Origin: Strix aluco
Taxonomy: Eukaryota > Chordata > Aves > Strigiformes > Strigidae
Length of the DNA: 64,000 nucleotides
NCBI RefSeq assembly: GCF_031877795.1
Contig: NC_133954.1
Location: 10,383,466 to 10,447,465 of the forward strand
Direction of reading: 5' to 3'
Below, in pieces: positions 1 through 26,519 of the stretch (position 1 is the stretch's first letter; each line of letters begins with the position of its first letter). The notes under the pieces were generated by a model. It was not told the DNA's origin, searched no databases, and saw only the letters and a list, made by a program, of their open reading frames with translations. The position numbers and the translations under genes are program-made.

Positions 1-290
1 TCACGTATAGATGTGCTCTTCTGAGTGAGAATACTTAATTCTTTACAAAAGGTTATGTTATGGAAAGCAAACTAATGTACTTGAGCATACAACCACAATT
101 TAATAGAAGGTATCAAGAAAGAAGGAATGAGCTTCATACATAGCTCAACTGCTGAACAACAAGGGTCAAAGGTTGTTCTCTCCACAAAGACTAAATCTCA
201 GTTGGCACATCAACAGGGAGAGACTTGCATTTCATGTGGAGCAAACACTTGGCTTTATTGACTGTGAAGTAATACCTGACTTCTCTGCAG

Positions 291-911
291 ATACCCTCAA
301 GGAAGCAGCATTGCAGGAGAACTGGTTAAAGGAGCTTTGTCAGTTGCTGCTTCTGCCTACAAAGCGTTGTTTGCTGGACCACCCATTATAGAACAGGTAA
401 AAGTCTGTCTTGTGTGCTACGAGTTTCATAGAATGCCAACCTGAAATTATAGGTGTATGTTTTTTAAATGTATCAATACTCTGTGTAGGGCTTTGTGCAA
501 CAGTAAAATGTTAAGCCTGATGGCACCCTTTGAGGGATGCTGCTTGACCAGCAGATGGGGAAATCCATGGCATGTCTCTTAGTGTCATGTAGGAGTAGTA
601 ATTCACCACTGAAAGTGAACATAAACAGCTTAATTGTGGAGAAAAGGGCTTCTGTGCCTCAACTATATTCCAGTTTAATGCAGGACCACTGCTTCAAATG
701 GCAGAAAAGTTATCTTACTACCTTTTGTTTTCAGCAGCCTGCGGCTACAGAGGAGCACACTGCCACTCTTCTATCCAGTCTGTGTGAGATGGGATTCTGT
801 GACAGGCAGTTAAACCTGCGGCTGCTGAAGAAACACAACAATAACATGGTTCAAGTGGTAACTGAATTGCTTCAGATCAGTAACAGTGACTGGTACAGCA
901 GCAGGTGCTGA
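291..911 (+). CDS. NBR1: NBR1 autophagy receptor, last two coding exons (gene truncated at left edge)
   Basis: Two exons are visible: 291-396 and 735-911 (or 738-911). The first encodes a peptide containing GELVKGALSVAASAYKALF. This matches the amphipathic J helix of NBR1, known to help recruit it to late endosome membranes. The second encodes the UBA domain, with MGFCDRQLNLRLLKKHN and VVTELLQ, ends NSDWYSSRC and stops with TGA at 909-911. The UBA binds ubiquitinated cargo; NBR1 uses it to deliver cargo and peroxisomes to autophagosomes. Splice sites are clear: acceptor ctctgcag before 291, donor gtaaaa at 397, acceptor ttttcag before 735. The last acceptor is a NAGNAG (cagcag), so one glutamine may be included or skipped. 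The PB1, ZZ, coiled-coil, FW and LIR regions must lie left of the window. The following gene, TMEM106A, is the usual neighbour in human. Identity is strong because the UBA differs from human NBR1 at only a few residues. Confidence 0.95.
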
Positions 912-3010
912 ACCTTCCTGGTGGAGGGGAGGATTTGTCCTCACTGAGTAAACTCTCATTGAACACTGCAGCAGTAGCAGGCTGCTCCTCAGCTGCTTTC
1001 TGTTTGGAGGTGTGACTAAAACTTTGGCTTTTCTTTGAGCTTTTGACTTTTTTCCCTCATGGAAATGTCAAACAGTGATTGTCACAGCATCTTATGAGTT
1101 GGAGACCAGAATTTCAACTGTTAATTTGGACCTCATAGTTAAATGAGTAGCCTTTAAGTCTCTAATTTCATACTGAATCCTTCTATCAGGGAATCCTGTA
1201 GAATCACTTAAATTTCTACCCAGATGAGAACTTCCCCTTTTATTGCATGTAAGGATTTTTATTTTAGGCAGCTGGAAACTTGTTTTCTTGACTTTTAACA
1301 AGTTTTGGAATAGGAACCAATGTAAAATGCTGCTGTAAACTGTAGTCTTGCCTAATTTACAAGAGATGCCCACAACTAGCAAGTTGTTTCTTCTGATATA
1401 ATTTAGTAACTGATTTGTCCAATGCATGATAGTAACAGACTAAAACTTTACAAATGATTCTTAGAAGAAAAAGGTTGCTCATACACAAAAGCGATCTTGA
1501 ACCATGAAACAACTCTTTAACAAGTGGTGACATTTTCAGGCTTTTCAACTGATGAATACCAGGAAAGTCATTGTTTCTTGTAGCAGAATGAAGCAGGAGA
1601 GTGAATTTACCATCAGCGATTGAACCAGCTCTAGTAATGATAGTGCAAAGCGTCTTAACAGGAAAATATAGCCTACATAAATATTTTGTTAAAAATGGAG
1701 TTTAAGGGTAGGAAAGGACTAAGAATCTTTACAGGCTCTTTGTAACAATGTTAAAAATTTGACCACTATCACTTTTCAGTATAGTGCAAACCTCTTACTC
1801 TGTTAATACCACATAGAATTGAAGAATGTGTAGAAACCCAGACCTGAATTGGAGTACAAATTCTGGTAATGCTTAGGAATGGGAAGAGTGCTTGAGGTAG
1901 GGATTGTGTGACTTACATTATAGTTTGAAAAATGGATTAACTTAAGCAGTTTTCAGTGTACAGTCTCCTGTGATGGTTCTAGCTGCTGTGTTTCAATAGA
2001 CACATCTTTAGGTTTAATTTTTCTCAAGATTTTGCTTTAAATGCCCATATTTAATTTGGAAATCTAAGAATTCCGTTCTGAATGTACTGAGAGAGATTTG
2101 ATTCTGAAGAATCATGAGAAACGAGCAACATACACTGCTGTGCAGTGGTGTATCCATAGATAATTTTTCAGAGTCCAGTCCTTCTGAAGGTGACAGCAGT
2201 GTTGGCTATGTTCTTACTTTAAAGCAAACTTTTTTCCTTGCTGCAGTAAGAGACCATTGATCCTAAAATATTTTATATTACTGCTGCTTCAAACTAAGGT
2301 GTTCCTGTTTTGTCACGATGTAGCTGAAGCAGTATAAGTATTGTGACTGACCAGGCGATCAGTAGTAGTAATTTTTTAAAAGACATTAATACCCTTAGAG
2401 ATAAGATACCATTAAAATAATTGAAGAAAATGTATCATACCATTTTTGTTTTAAACCTATTTTTATAGATTGTGGAAGATATACTCTTAAATGTTTATTT
2501 TGAAATACAGTAGAACTATTTTGCAGTGTTTCCCATCTCTCTGTACACCAGTACAGCTGTCTGCTGTGGACCAGGTAAAGATCTTTCTGTAACTTGAAGC
2601 CACTGTTTTTTTCCCCACCTTAGCTTAGGCATACTGCTGTGAGTACCTCTTGGCTTATGCCTGCTCTAGATGAGGAGGAGGGAGGGCAGCAGCTGGTGAA
2701 GTTTCGAAGCACAGTGTGGTGATCTGCTTTGATCTGGAAGGCCCAGCAGGACACGTGTTCTTTCTGTGTGTACCTTCATACTTAGAATGTTAATGTGTTA
2801 CATAAATTAACAAAACACTAAAACGTGTGAGGAACACTTCATTGCAGATTGAAATGTGAAGTGTGAAATGCTGTTTTCCTTAGGTTACTTTTTACTAGGG
2901 TTTAGACAATGTATGCTCAGGCTTAAGATAGAGATCTCTGTTGGCTTTGTATATTTTGTTAATGGATGCATGGTATAATTTATAATATATTCTATAGTGC
3001 AGACATGATC
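912..3010 (+). other. NBR1 3' UTR and NBR1-TMEM106A intergenic stretch
   Basis: AT-rich, non-coding sequence follows the NBR1 stop. No exon-like reading frame was found. The first canonical-variant polyadenylation hexamer I see is ATTAAA at 2411-2416, followed by a T-rich stretch; that would give a 3' UTR of about 1.5 kb. A perfect AATAAA occurs at 3112-3117, inside the next CpG island, and would imply read-through into the TMEM106A promoter. Which one is used cannot be decided from sequence. Confidence 0.4.
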
Positions 3011-3029
3011 TCTGTATCTTATTTAGGGT

Positions 3030-4110
3030 GAGCGCTTTAGATTCAGCTGTGCTGAGGGGGGAGGAGGGGGACGACCGGCAGCACCGGAACAACCTTTTCC
3101 TCCGTCCTTCCAATAAAACTTTCTCCCTCGGGCTCCTCAGAGGTGGGTCCGGGGGCCCGGGCCGCCCCTTCCCGTCCAGCGGCGCCCTGAGGGCCGCGGC
3201 CGCCCCGCCCCGCTCCCCGGGCGGCCGCTGCACTTCCGCCTGCCCTCGGCCGCTGCGGTGCCGCCCCGCGGCGCTTTCGGTTCCGCCTCGGGCTCGGCTG
3301 CTGCCCGCGGCGGGAGCCCGGTAAGCGGGGGGGGGGCGGGGGGCGGAGGGGCCGGGCAGTGCCCGGGGGGGGCGGTGCGGGTTCGGTGCTGCGAGCGGCG
3401 GGGTCGAGCCGGACCCGCGGTGCTCGGTGGAGGCGGGCGGGGGGGGGGTGCTGCGGTCTCGCCGGGCTCGGCCGCCGCTCTGCGAGCGCTCCCCGGCAGG
3501 GCCGCGGGCGGGCGGGGTTGCGGCGAAGCCGGGAGGCGGCCGGGGCGGGACGCGGAGGGTGAACTTCACCCGCTGCGCCTCGCGCTCGGTGCTGCCGGGA
3601 CCCGCCCCTGAGTCTCCGGCTTCCGCGGGGCTTGTCCCGGCTCTGGGAGCAGCCGCCGCTCCTCCGAACGGCCGGGAAACGGTAACGGGCAGTGCCGGTG
3701 AAGCTGCAGCTTCGCTGCCTGCGGCCCTCGGGAGACCGGAGACGGGGACGTGCGGTGTCGTGCAGCGAGGCCCTGCTTGGGTCAGAAGGTCCCGGACCCT
3801 TCAGGCATCTCTGTTCCGCCCCGCGTGCTGCGGGAGGCCGGGGAACGCCGTTACCTGGAGCCTCCCAGCAGCGTCTTGCGGGATCCGCAGTTGGGGCAGC
3901 GGCTGCGGCCCCTCCGCCGCCGCTGCCGCTCGCACGAGACCCCGGGGCTTCCTTTGGCCTCAAAGAAAAACCTCAGCTGCTGCTGGAATCGGCCCACGCC
4001 CTGAGCCCTTGCTCTGCCGCGGTGGGTGTGAGCCCCGGTGTGTTTCACAGTAGAGCCCTGAGGGTTGTTCGCGCGGAGCCTCCGGATCCTCGGCAGATGT
4101 AGCAGCTGCT
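3030..4110 (+). promoter_or_regulatory. CpG island, promoter and 5' non-coding region of TMEM106A
   Basis: An abrupt change from AT-rich to very GC- and CpG-rich sequence begins near 3030 and fades near 4110. It contains a GC box (CCCCGCCCC at 3203-3211) and several G runs, notably 3327-3350 and 3430-3448, that fit quadruplex motifs. A strong splice donor (gcccg followed by gtaagc) at 3321 suggests a non-coding first exon ending at 3320. A second possible donor, cacag followed by gtagga, lies at 4185 and may end an alternative or second non-coding exon. There is no TATA box. Long reading frames here on both strands are composition artefacts of stop-poor GC-rich DNA. The assignment to TMEM106A follows from position: the first coding exon is 0.8-1.5 kb downstream on the same strand. 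Confidence 0.75.
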
Positions 4111-4869
4111 GTTTATCAAAGCAAAACATCCCACCGACATCTGAGCTGCTGAAACGAGACTGCCTGGAGGAACGACTGGCACAGGTAGGAAACTGCATTC
4201 ACCTGATGTCTTTGTGATGAAAGATAGTTGCTTTTCCTCAGCTTGGTATTGTTAATGCTTTTAGGAGGGTTACTGGGAGCTGATGTAAAAATTTTTGATT
4301 GTCAGAAGCCTGGGAAAACGAGTTCATCTGTATTTTTAACTCTTAATAGAATCTAAAGATAGTCTGGTTTACCTGTTTTTAGATTCTGCTGTGCACTGTT
4401 TGACTTTAGTCAGGCTACTGTAACTAACAATGTGCCTGACTGAGAATGCCAAGGCCTTGGTGTTCAGGTGAGTTCCCTGCTGGGTGTAGGTGGATAATGA
4501 CCAGTCAGGAACTTGGCAGTTCTGGGCTATGTTGGTCATCTCAAAACCTTCAGGAGCTTTGAGTCAGTGTTCCCCTGTCTTACCAAATACTATGAGATAA
4601 AGAAGAATCTGTTAAGCTATCTGGTATTCTCAGACACTTCTCCTCCAAGCAGGGTGTCTAGAAGATTGAATGTTTAAAAGAATGAGCTACTTGCAGTAAC
4701 TCAGCTTTTAAAGCAACTTCAGAGCCGTGCTTTAAGAAACTTGTTAAATGGTAGGATGCTTGTGACCTACTGCAAATGCTAATGGTGCTGTTCTTGGAGG
4801 CTGTTCACAGAAACAATTTTGCTTATGTATTTTTGTGTTGGACACCTAGTGAGAATTCTTCTTTGAACC

Positions 4870-7800
4870 ATGGGTGGAAAACTGTCACTGTTCTGGAAAA
4901 CACCTGACCAAAAGGAGAGCGAAGACAAACTGATCTTACCCAGGCAACTGGATGCTGAAGATGAAATCAGGGATTACGCCAGTATCAGTGACTCTGCCAC
5001 ATCCTGTGCGGGCACTGCACGTCGAAGCTACGTCAACTGTCCAACCTGTCAGGGAACAGGAAGGATCCCTGGGGGTGGGTGGTGTTTCTGTGTGCTGTGT
5101 CAGTGCTGCTCAAGCCTCTGAGCTTGATACGTGTCTCATTGCCCGAAGACCTTGGCTGAACCAGTTGGTCTTTATTGCATCCTGTCTAGGAACGTCTGTC
5201 TTGGTACCTCCAGCTCGCTGGTGGCTTCTGGGGGCTGCCTCTGTTGGGGGAGGATGGGGTGGGAAGGCTGGTAGTGCTGTTTCTGGGTGATTGCTCAGAG
5301 CCCACCCTGGAGCCCCTGGGGAGTTTGTTGTTTCTGCCCAGAGATGGGAATGCTCAAACTGAAAGTTTAGTTGCATCACATTTGCCTTCGGACAGCATCA
5401 CCTGTGAAGTGAGTGCAGATGGACACCGGCTGCTGTGCAGTGTCCTGCAATACAATTTACATTATCTACTTGTGTGCTTAGTGTGGTCTCTGATCTGCTG
5501 CCACCTCTTTCAGAGCAAGAGAAGCAGCTGGTGGCTCTGATTCCGTATGGTGACCAGAGGCTGAAGCCTAGACGAACGTAAGTCCTGTTAAATTTTCCTC
5601 TTTTCTCATCTTTTGAATGTTTCTTCTGCATATGAAGGAAAGTCTCAGTCCTCTGGGTGTTTTGTGCTCTGTCCTGCAGCAAGCCTGGTGTTTACTGTGT
5701 GTTTCCAGCAATAGTAGATGTTAAACAGTCTGCATGCAGCTGTTGGGGGTTCTCTAGCATTTTGTACTGTAATGCACCATGTCAGTGTGTGGGACTCTAC
5801 CCTGCTTCTGCTGTGACCTGGTAGCTGGCAAATGGTTCTGCACATACCCATCTGTTTCTGGCACCCAGGCTTTTATTATCTCCTCCCTCTGAGCAGGAGC
5901 AGAACTGCAGGTGCTTGCCTCTGACCAAGAGAATGATTGTGGCCCTGGTGCTGTTTTGTAGGAAACTCTATGTATGTCTTGCTGTGACAACCTGCCTGCT
6001 GACAACATCTCTCAGTATTTTCTTCCTATTTCCTCGCTCCATTACTGTGCTGCCTGCAGGACTGAACGCCTCCTCTGTTGGCTTCAATGCCACCACCACC
6101 AGTATATACCTCAACATGACGGTAAGTGCTCAGCTCACAGTGGATCTGAAGGGCTCCCTGCTATCCCCAGTGCCACTCCACGTGTAGGCCTGATTGCTGT
6201 CTGAAGTTAGTCTCGCCATTTCCACCATCTCGGTCCACTCTGGCTGCTCGGAATCGATGTCCAGAGCATATTACAGCGTCAGAGGCGTGGCTGGCCTGGC
6301 TGCAAGCGAGCAGGTCGCACAGAGTGGCCCAAGGGGCTGTATAGAAGAAGCACTGTGACTAATTCTGGGAATCCTTTTTGTCTTGCATCCTTGAGCTGCT
6401 CGGTTGTCTCCCTTTGACTGTCACGGGAGACAGTGCAGCGTACGTGCCTTTGTGGCCTGGCAGGATGGATGTCTGAGGGTTGGAAAGGGAGGATGCAGCC
6501 GGTGTTGGCTGTGAGGTCGTAGCAGGGATATAATTTAAAGTAGCTTTGCAATGGTAATGAATGGCCCTGCTGCAAGGTGATTTGTGTTTTGGGGTTGTTT
6601 TTTTGTTTCTCTCTAGAACGTGCTGAACATAACTAATAACAACTTCTACCCCGTCGCTGTTGCGCAGCTAGACATAGAGGTTTTGCACCAGTCCCTAGTA
6701 GTAGGGAAGAGCACCATGAAAACCCTGCTGAATATGAGCCCTTTGCAGAGCGGCCAGGTGAGCTCTGCGGTTTGTTGCATTTTCTCCTAAACTAATCTGG
6801 ACGTCCCAGACAGGGAGTTGCTTATTGTATGCTTGATCCATTGTCATCTGCCTGCCTGTTACTCAAAGCTTTCCCACGTGCAGCATCCCACATCCCGCTT
6901 TGGGAAGGGGTGTTGTAAGAATTTCTGTGTTGCTGAGTGTGAAGCTAATACCTTCCTGAGCACGGAACATCTGTCTGCTCTTCGGGTAGTGGGCTGGGTT
7001 GTGTTCTTGACTTAAAATGATGGCAAGCTTAAAAACAGGTTAGGCAGAACCCTGGTGGGAACAGCTTGAGCGCAACTGATCCATTCTTGGTGTAAAGGTC
7101 AGGTTTGTGGCCTAGATGACCTTTTTAAGGCCTTTTTAGATATAATTTCTGATTCTATTTTCTTACCTACTGTTAAAAACAATTGTTAGGCTAAATCTTG
7201 AAATTCAGGTTCAGAGACCTAATGAGAGTCCAGTTGTCCCTATTTCAGCTCTCTGAATTGCACACAAACTAACTGTAGTTCTTGTGTACTTCCTACTTTT
7301 TCTTCTGTTTGTATTTGTAGATCTTTTATATGGTGGCCAGTAGGATAGTGGACGACAACACCTAGTGAGTAATTCTTGAAGATTTCTTCCCTTGGTTAGT
7401 AAGTAACATTAATGCTTATAGGCTTTTCATGACTAGGTTTCTTGTGCTGGTGCTGCCCGTAGAGTAAAGCTGAGTGAGTGTGTCCTTTTCAGTTTAACAT
7501 GTGGAGCTGATCTGGATATAAGCCTGGCACGTCCATTTTAAACTCATTTCCTTTGCAGTTTATTGGTATTCTCTGCTTAAGTGTTGGCTCAACAATGTTG
7601 TTTTCCATACTTTCTGATGAGTAAGTGATGATACCAATTTGATGTCTGGGTTGTCAACTTTAAATGCTCCATTTGTGAGCAGCTAAAGGTACCTTGTACG
7701 AACTGCATTTCTCTGCAAAGGACCAGCAAACTATGTGAAGTTCATAGCAACCAAAGCTTCTGTGCAGACAGGGTGGTGCCCGTGCTTACTAGATCCACAG

Positions 7801-10086
7801 CTGGAGTCACAGCAAAAACATGTTTTACTGGGGTAGATACTGTTGTGCTTGAAGAACTTTGCCTGCATAGCTGTTGTCAGACTATTGTAAAGACAGACCT
7901 TTTTGGAGAAGCAGAGAAGTGGTGGAATCATTGAGGACAGGAGACGCGTGGTACAGGCAGCTCCTGTGAAGTAAACTCTTCTCTTTTCTCTTCTAGTAAC
8001 ATTTGCACCTGGACAAAAGTCAAAGTTCACAATGTTCTGCTGCATATACAGTAAGTGGTGCTTGGTTCAGAGCTATAACTAACATCCGTGTCACCTACAT
8101 TGTTTCTCAGCTCCCTTTAGGAAGGTCTGCAGTCACTGTTCTTCAAGACCAGGGCTGCCTACAGCGTGCATGTGCTGTTACCCACCTAGGTGTGCTGAGG
8201 TGTGAGGAAGAGATAGCTCTCCAAGCTGCTGCTGCTGCCCTGAGAAGTCCCTTGGATTCAGGCTTACTGACAACTCAAGCTGTCCCTGTTGCTTCAGGCA
8301 AGCTGGCCTGGCAGACTTCCTCCTGGAATATTGATTGTAGCTCTTGGGAAGTAAGAGCTTGGTCTAGAGCTAGAAGTACTGACTGGTTCAGTTATGCCTT
8401 CTTGCCTTGTGGTGTTGGGGGCAGACTCATTCGGCCCAGGCTCTGTCTGGGTGTGTGGGTAACTGCCTCCAGATGTGCCGACAGCAGCTGTGAGGGCAAG
8501 GGAGGACAAAGCAGGCTCTTCTGCAGATTCCGTTGCCTGAGGCAGCTCCTGTTCAGGGGGTGGACCAGAGGACCATGCTCAGCTTGACTGTTTTAGAGTA
8601 TGACAGGCCCTGCTGGGAAAGCAAACACAGGTCGGCTGATCCTCTCTGCCAAGGAGGAAGGAGCACAACTGCAGTTTTTAATACAGCTCCTACTGGGACA
8701 GGTTGTTACTGTTGTGGTCTGAGTTAGAACTAAACCAGGTATGTGAGACGGAAGCTCTTACAAGGTATGGCAGTACTAGAACACCTTCACACAGCCATGA
8801 AAGAAGAATGGTCTTCATTAGCTGAGTTTAAGCCACTTCAGAAAACTGCAGCAGAGGTTGTTTCCTCGTGTGGCCTGTGTCCACTAGAGATGTCCCTGCA
8901 CGCTCCAGGTTGTGAGCCCGCTTGTGCAGGATGGACCTCTAGGTTCACCATCTGCAGACTGTTGTCAGTGAGTCTGTGATTTCTTCAGGAAGGAGGAACT
9001 GCTTTTGCATCAGGGTCTCATGTGCTTATCTAAAGCCAGGGCTTCACCTGCTGCATCTGGAAAAGGACTGTGAGTATTAGGAAAAGTGTTTGATTGGAGA
9101 AAGTATGTGGATCTCTTGGAGGCACGCCAGGCTGGAATTCTCCCAAGTCACTAAAGAAACGTCACTGGCAATCTCCTGAAACACAGGTGTTTAAATCTTG
9201 GTCTTCCATTGGAATTTGAAGGGTTGTATTGTCAAGTTTCTTGTTTTATGGGTCTTAATGCAGGTTTTAACTGCACTCAGTGCTGAGTGATGTGAAGTTT
9301 AAACAGGTAAAGTATGCAGAGAAGCCCCAGGCTACTCAAAGCACGGTAAAAATTTTGGACAGTGTGGAGAACGGCTCTGGCTGTTAAGGCAACCTTGTCC
9401 TCCTTAGCTGATGCTGTGGGCTGACAGGACCTTTGCTCTCTCTACCTGCCAGCTCCCCATTAGCCAGAAGCTGAAGATGATTCCAGTCATCTTTACACTT
9501 TTCTGCACCACATCTCCTCCTGCTGATATTACCCACCGATGGATTGCATAGTGTTAGGAAAAACTACTTGATGCAAATGGCTCTTGAGGTGGCACAGGAC
9601 AGCGACTCAAACACACATGCTTTTGTTTCGCTAACTCCTTGAACAGCCATCCACTGTGACACTTTGGGAACAAGTAAATGGTGAAATGGCACAGGAGTGT
9701 TATGCTGAGGTAGGAGGTCTTAATGGGCTTCTAGAATGGCCAAAGCACCTGCTGCAACGGTAGTGATCTTGTAAAAGTTTTCTTTAATGCAGTCTGAAAG
9801 ATGCTTTCCCTCTCTAACACGTGAAATTTTGCTGAGGGTGTTCTGGGGCTACATAATAGGGACAAAACCAGATGGCAGTGGGAGCTCACCATGGGACCTT
9901 TACATTGTAAGAAGTCTCATCTGGGACAATCACAAGTGCAGTTCTGGTCTCGTTTTGCCTTGCAGGGGTACCCTGACCTGCACGTACCTGTGTCATTCAG
10001 AGCAGCTGGCTTTTGAAGACTACCAGTACGTGGACTGCCGGGGGAATGCCACGCTACCTCGCCCATCGTACCACCGCCTGCCATGA
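4870..10086 (+). CDS. TMEM106A: TMEM106A, type II transmembrane protein
   Basis: Seven coding exons join in frame: 4870-5074, 5514-5577, 5962-6121, 6617-6757, 7321-7364, 7997-8050 and 9966-10086. The product is 262 aa, the same length I recall for the human protein. The start ATG is followed by MGGK; glycine 2 could be N-myristoylated. Residues about 54-66 carry CPTCQGTGRIP, the cysteine motif of the family's cytosolic tail. GEQEKQLVALIPYGDQRL follows, then a hydrophobic segment at about residues 92-113 ending FFLFPRS, the single membrane span. The lumenal part has many N-glycosylation sequons (NAS, NAT, NMT, NIT, NMS) and conserved motifs EVLHQSLVVG, CTWTKVKVHNVLLHIQG and YVDCRGNA. It ends with TGA at 10084-10086. 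TMEM106 proteins sit in plasma or endolysosomal membranes, and TMEM106A has been linked to macrophage activation. I prefer TMEM106A to its paralogues B and C because NBR1 is directly upstream, as in human. All introns are GT-AG. Confidence 0.95.
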
Positions 10087-11560
10087 CTGGGACAGGTGGG
10101 CAGAGCTTTTGGGTGTAGCATATTCCACCACAAAGGCAAGTCACAGGGAGACAAACTTCTGGGATGACTTCTTAATCTGAGTTTAAAACAGGAGACTCGG
10201 TGTTTTCTGGGTAAGACTTCCATCTCTCATGCAAAGATAGTAACACACTTGGCCTTATGAACATGGACTCTGCTGCCCTCAGATTGCAGCTTTTGTTTTT
10301 CAGTGCCTTATCGTGGCTGACGCCTCGGCAGTGACCAGGGCATGGGGTGTCTCTGCGCGGCTCATCGGAGTGAGCCACGCTGTGTTTCACTGCTACTTTG
10401 GAGGCAGCACCCTACTAGTCAGACTAACTCTAGTTGTTTTCTCCTTGCATAATTTTGCACTTCTGTCCTGAATTTAAGTGTTTCATAACTTCAAAAAGGA
10501 GGACTACGATGAGACTTTTTGGCTGGATTGCATCTGCATCACCAGAATCTAATGATACTTACCTGCACAAGAGCAAGAAGCAGGACTGATGTCTCTGAGT
10601 CTTAAGAAAAACTACTACATGTCATATCAAAATGAGAGTGACTCTTGGGTGACTGCTGTTTTAAGCTGTCCAGTATAGCAGGTGAACATAGGCGTTTCTG
10701 TATACATGTGTTTTTAAAACAAGCTCATCCATAGCTGTTCCTTAACAGCGGCCATTTCCACGGGAAGAAAATGCATTTTGTATCACGAACCAAAAGATTG
10801 CTGCTTTCCCGCCAGTGGTGTTTGGTGGTCAGCACATGCTGTTTGTTGTATTTTCTTGTATGTTTTGGCATTTAATGCTTTCAACTTGAAGAAGCATGAG
10901 AGAGTTCACCTCTGACTAGAAAAGCTTAGTTTGCACAAATGTCAGGAAACAGCTGGTTTTGGGGCTGTGGTGTGTTAGGGTTTTGGTTTTTTTTTCTTTT
11001 TGCCTAAAGCTGTAGAACTACCCAACAGACTTTACAGAAGGAACAGCCCTGCAAGCCTTCTCTCACAGTTGTATCCCCCAAACGATGGAGGGGTTAAACG
11101 TTATTCCTGAGGTTCTGGTTTAGATGCTGCCCGATGCATTCTAGATGGTAAAATAGGAGCCTGGGAGTTACTCAGCAGTTGGGCATTTTCCTGCATCTGT
11201 CCCACTGAAGGATAGAACCAAACTGTCGGAGTAGTTGAAGATTATGGAAGAAAGTCTCTGATCCTGTCTTTGAAATATGCTTCTTAAACCACCGCCTCTT
11301 AGAGCTGTTGCAGAGGGGTGCTCCCCTCTCGTGCCATCCCTTGAGATCACACTGAAACGGGAACGAGTCGCCTTCCTCCCTCCAGCAGGGATGAAGAAGC
11401 TCCATGTCCCATTCCGAAACCCTCACGGCTCATCACCTCTCTTAAGTCCTTTTTGTTTTGCCCTGTCGTTGATTCTGCTCTGCACCTCCCTCCCCTGCTC
11501 TGGTGCTTCTCTACAGCTCTTCCCTGTCCACCAATGAAGGGCTCCTGCCGCCAGGGACCG
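10087..11560 (+). other. TMEM106A 3' flank and spacer before DHX8
   Basis: This is about 1.5 kb of non-coding sequence. I found no canonical AATAAA or ATTAAA in it, so the TMEM106A 3' end is undetermined. No repeat or exon was recognised. In human, ARL4D lies between these two genes; no ARL4-like GTPase frame is present here. Confidence 0.4.
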
Positions 11561-11951
11561 AGCTCTTTGCGGGGCGGCTCTTCGCCCTTGTAGCCGCTGC
11601 GCAGTCCCCGGGAGGCGGCAGCTTCTCCGTCAGCGGGAGCGGAGAGCCTTCACGGCCTGGCCGAGACCGGCGGAAATGGACGGCCGCCGGGGCTGAGGCG
11701 GGGAGCGGCGGCCCGCTCTGCCCCTGCCGCCGGGGCAGCGCGGGGGAGCTCTGCGGCCCGGCCCACCCCGCCGCTTTCCCTGCTGAGGGCGGCCGGGCGC
11801 AACCCATCGGCGAAGGACCCCGAGCGGGCCCGGCCCGGGCCCCGCCTCCCCCCGCCCCTCCGGGCCCCGCCGCGGGTGGTGCCGGAACCCGCGTCCCTCG
11901 CGCCCGCCCCGGATGCGGAAGTGGCGTCGGGGCGCGCGGCCCGGCGGGATC

Positions 11952-26519
<14,568 letters not shown>

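Noticed and set aside
3043-3963. 306-codon open frame on the minus strand, with overlapping plus-strand frames up to 208 codons
   Set aside because: It lies wholly in the TMEM106A CpG island. It is Arg/Pro/Ala/Gly-rich in every frame and has no domain; stop codons are rare there simply because of GC content.
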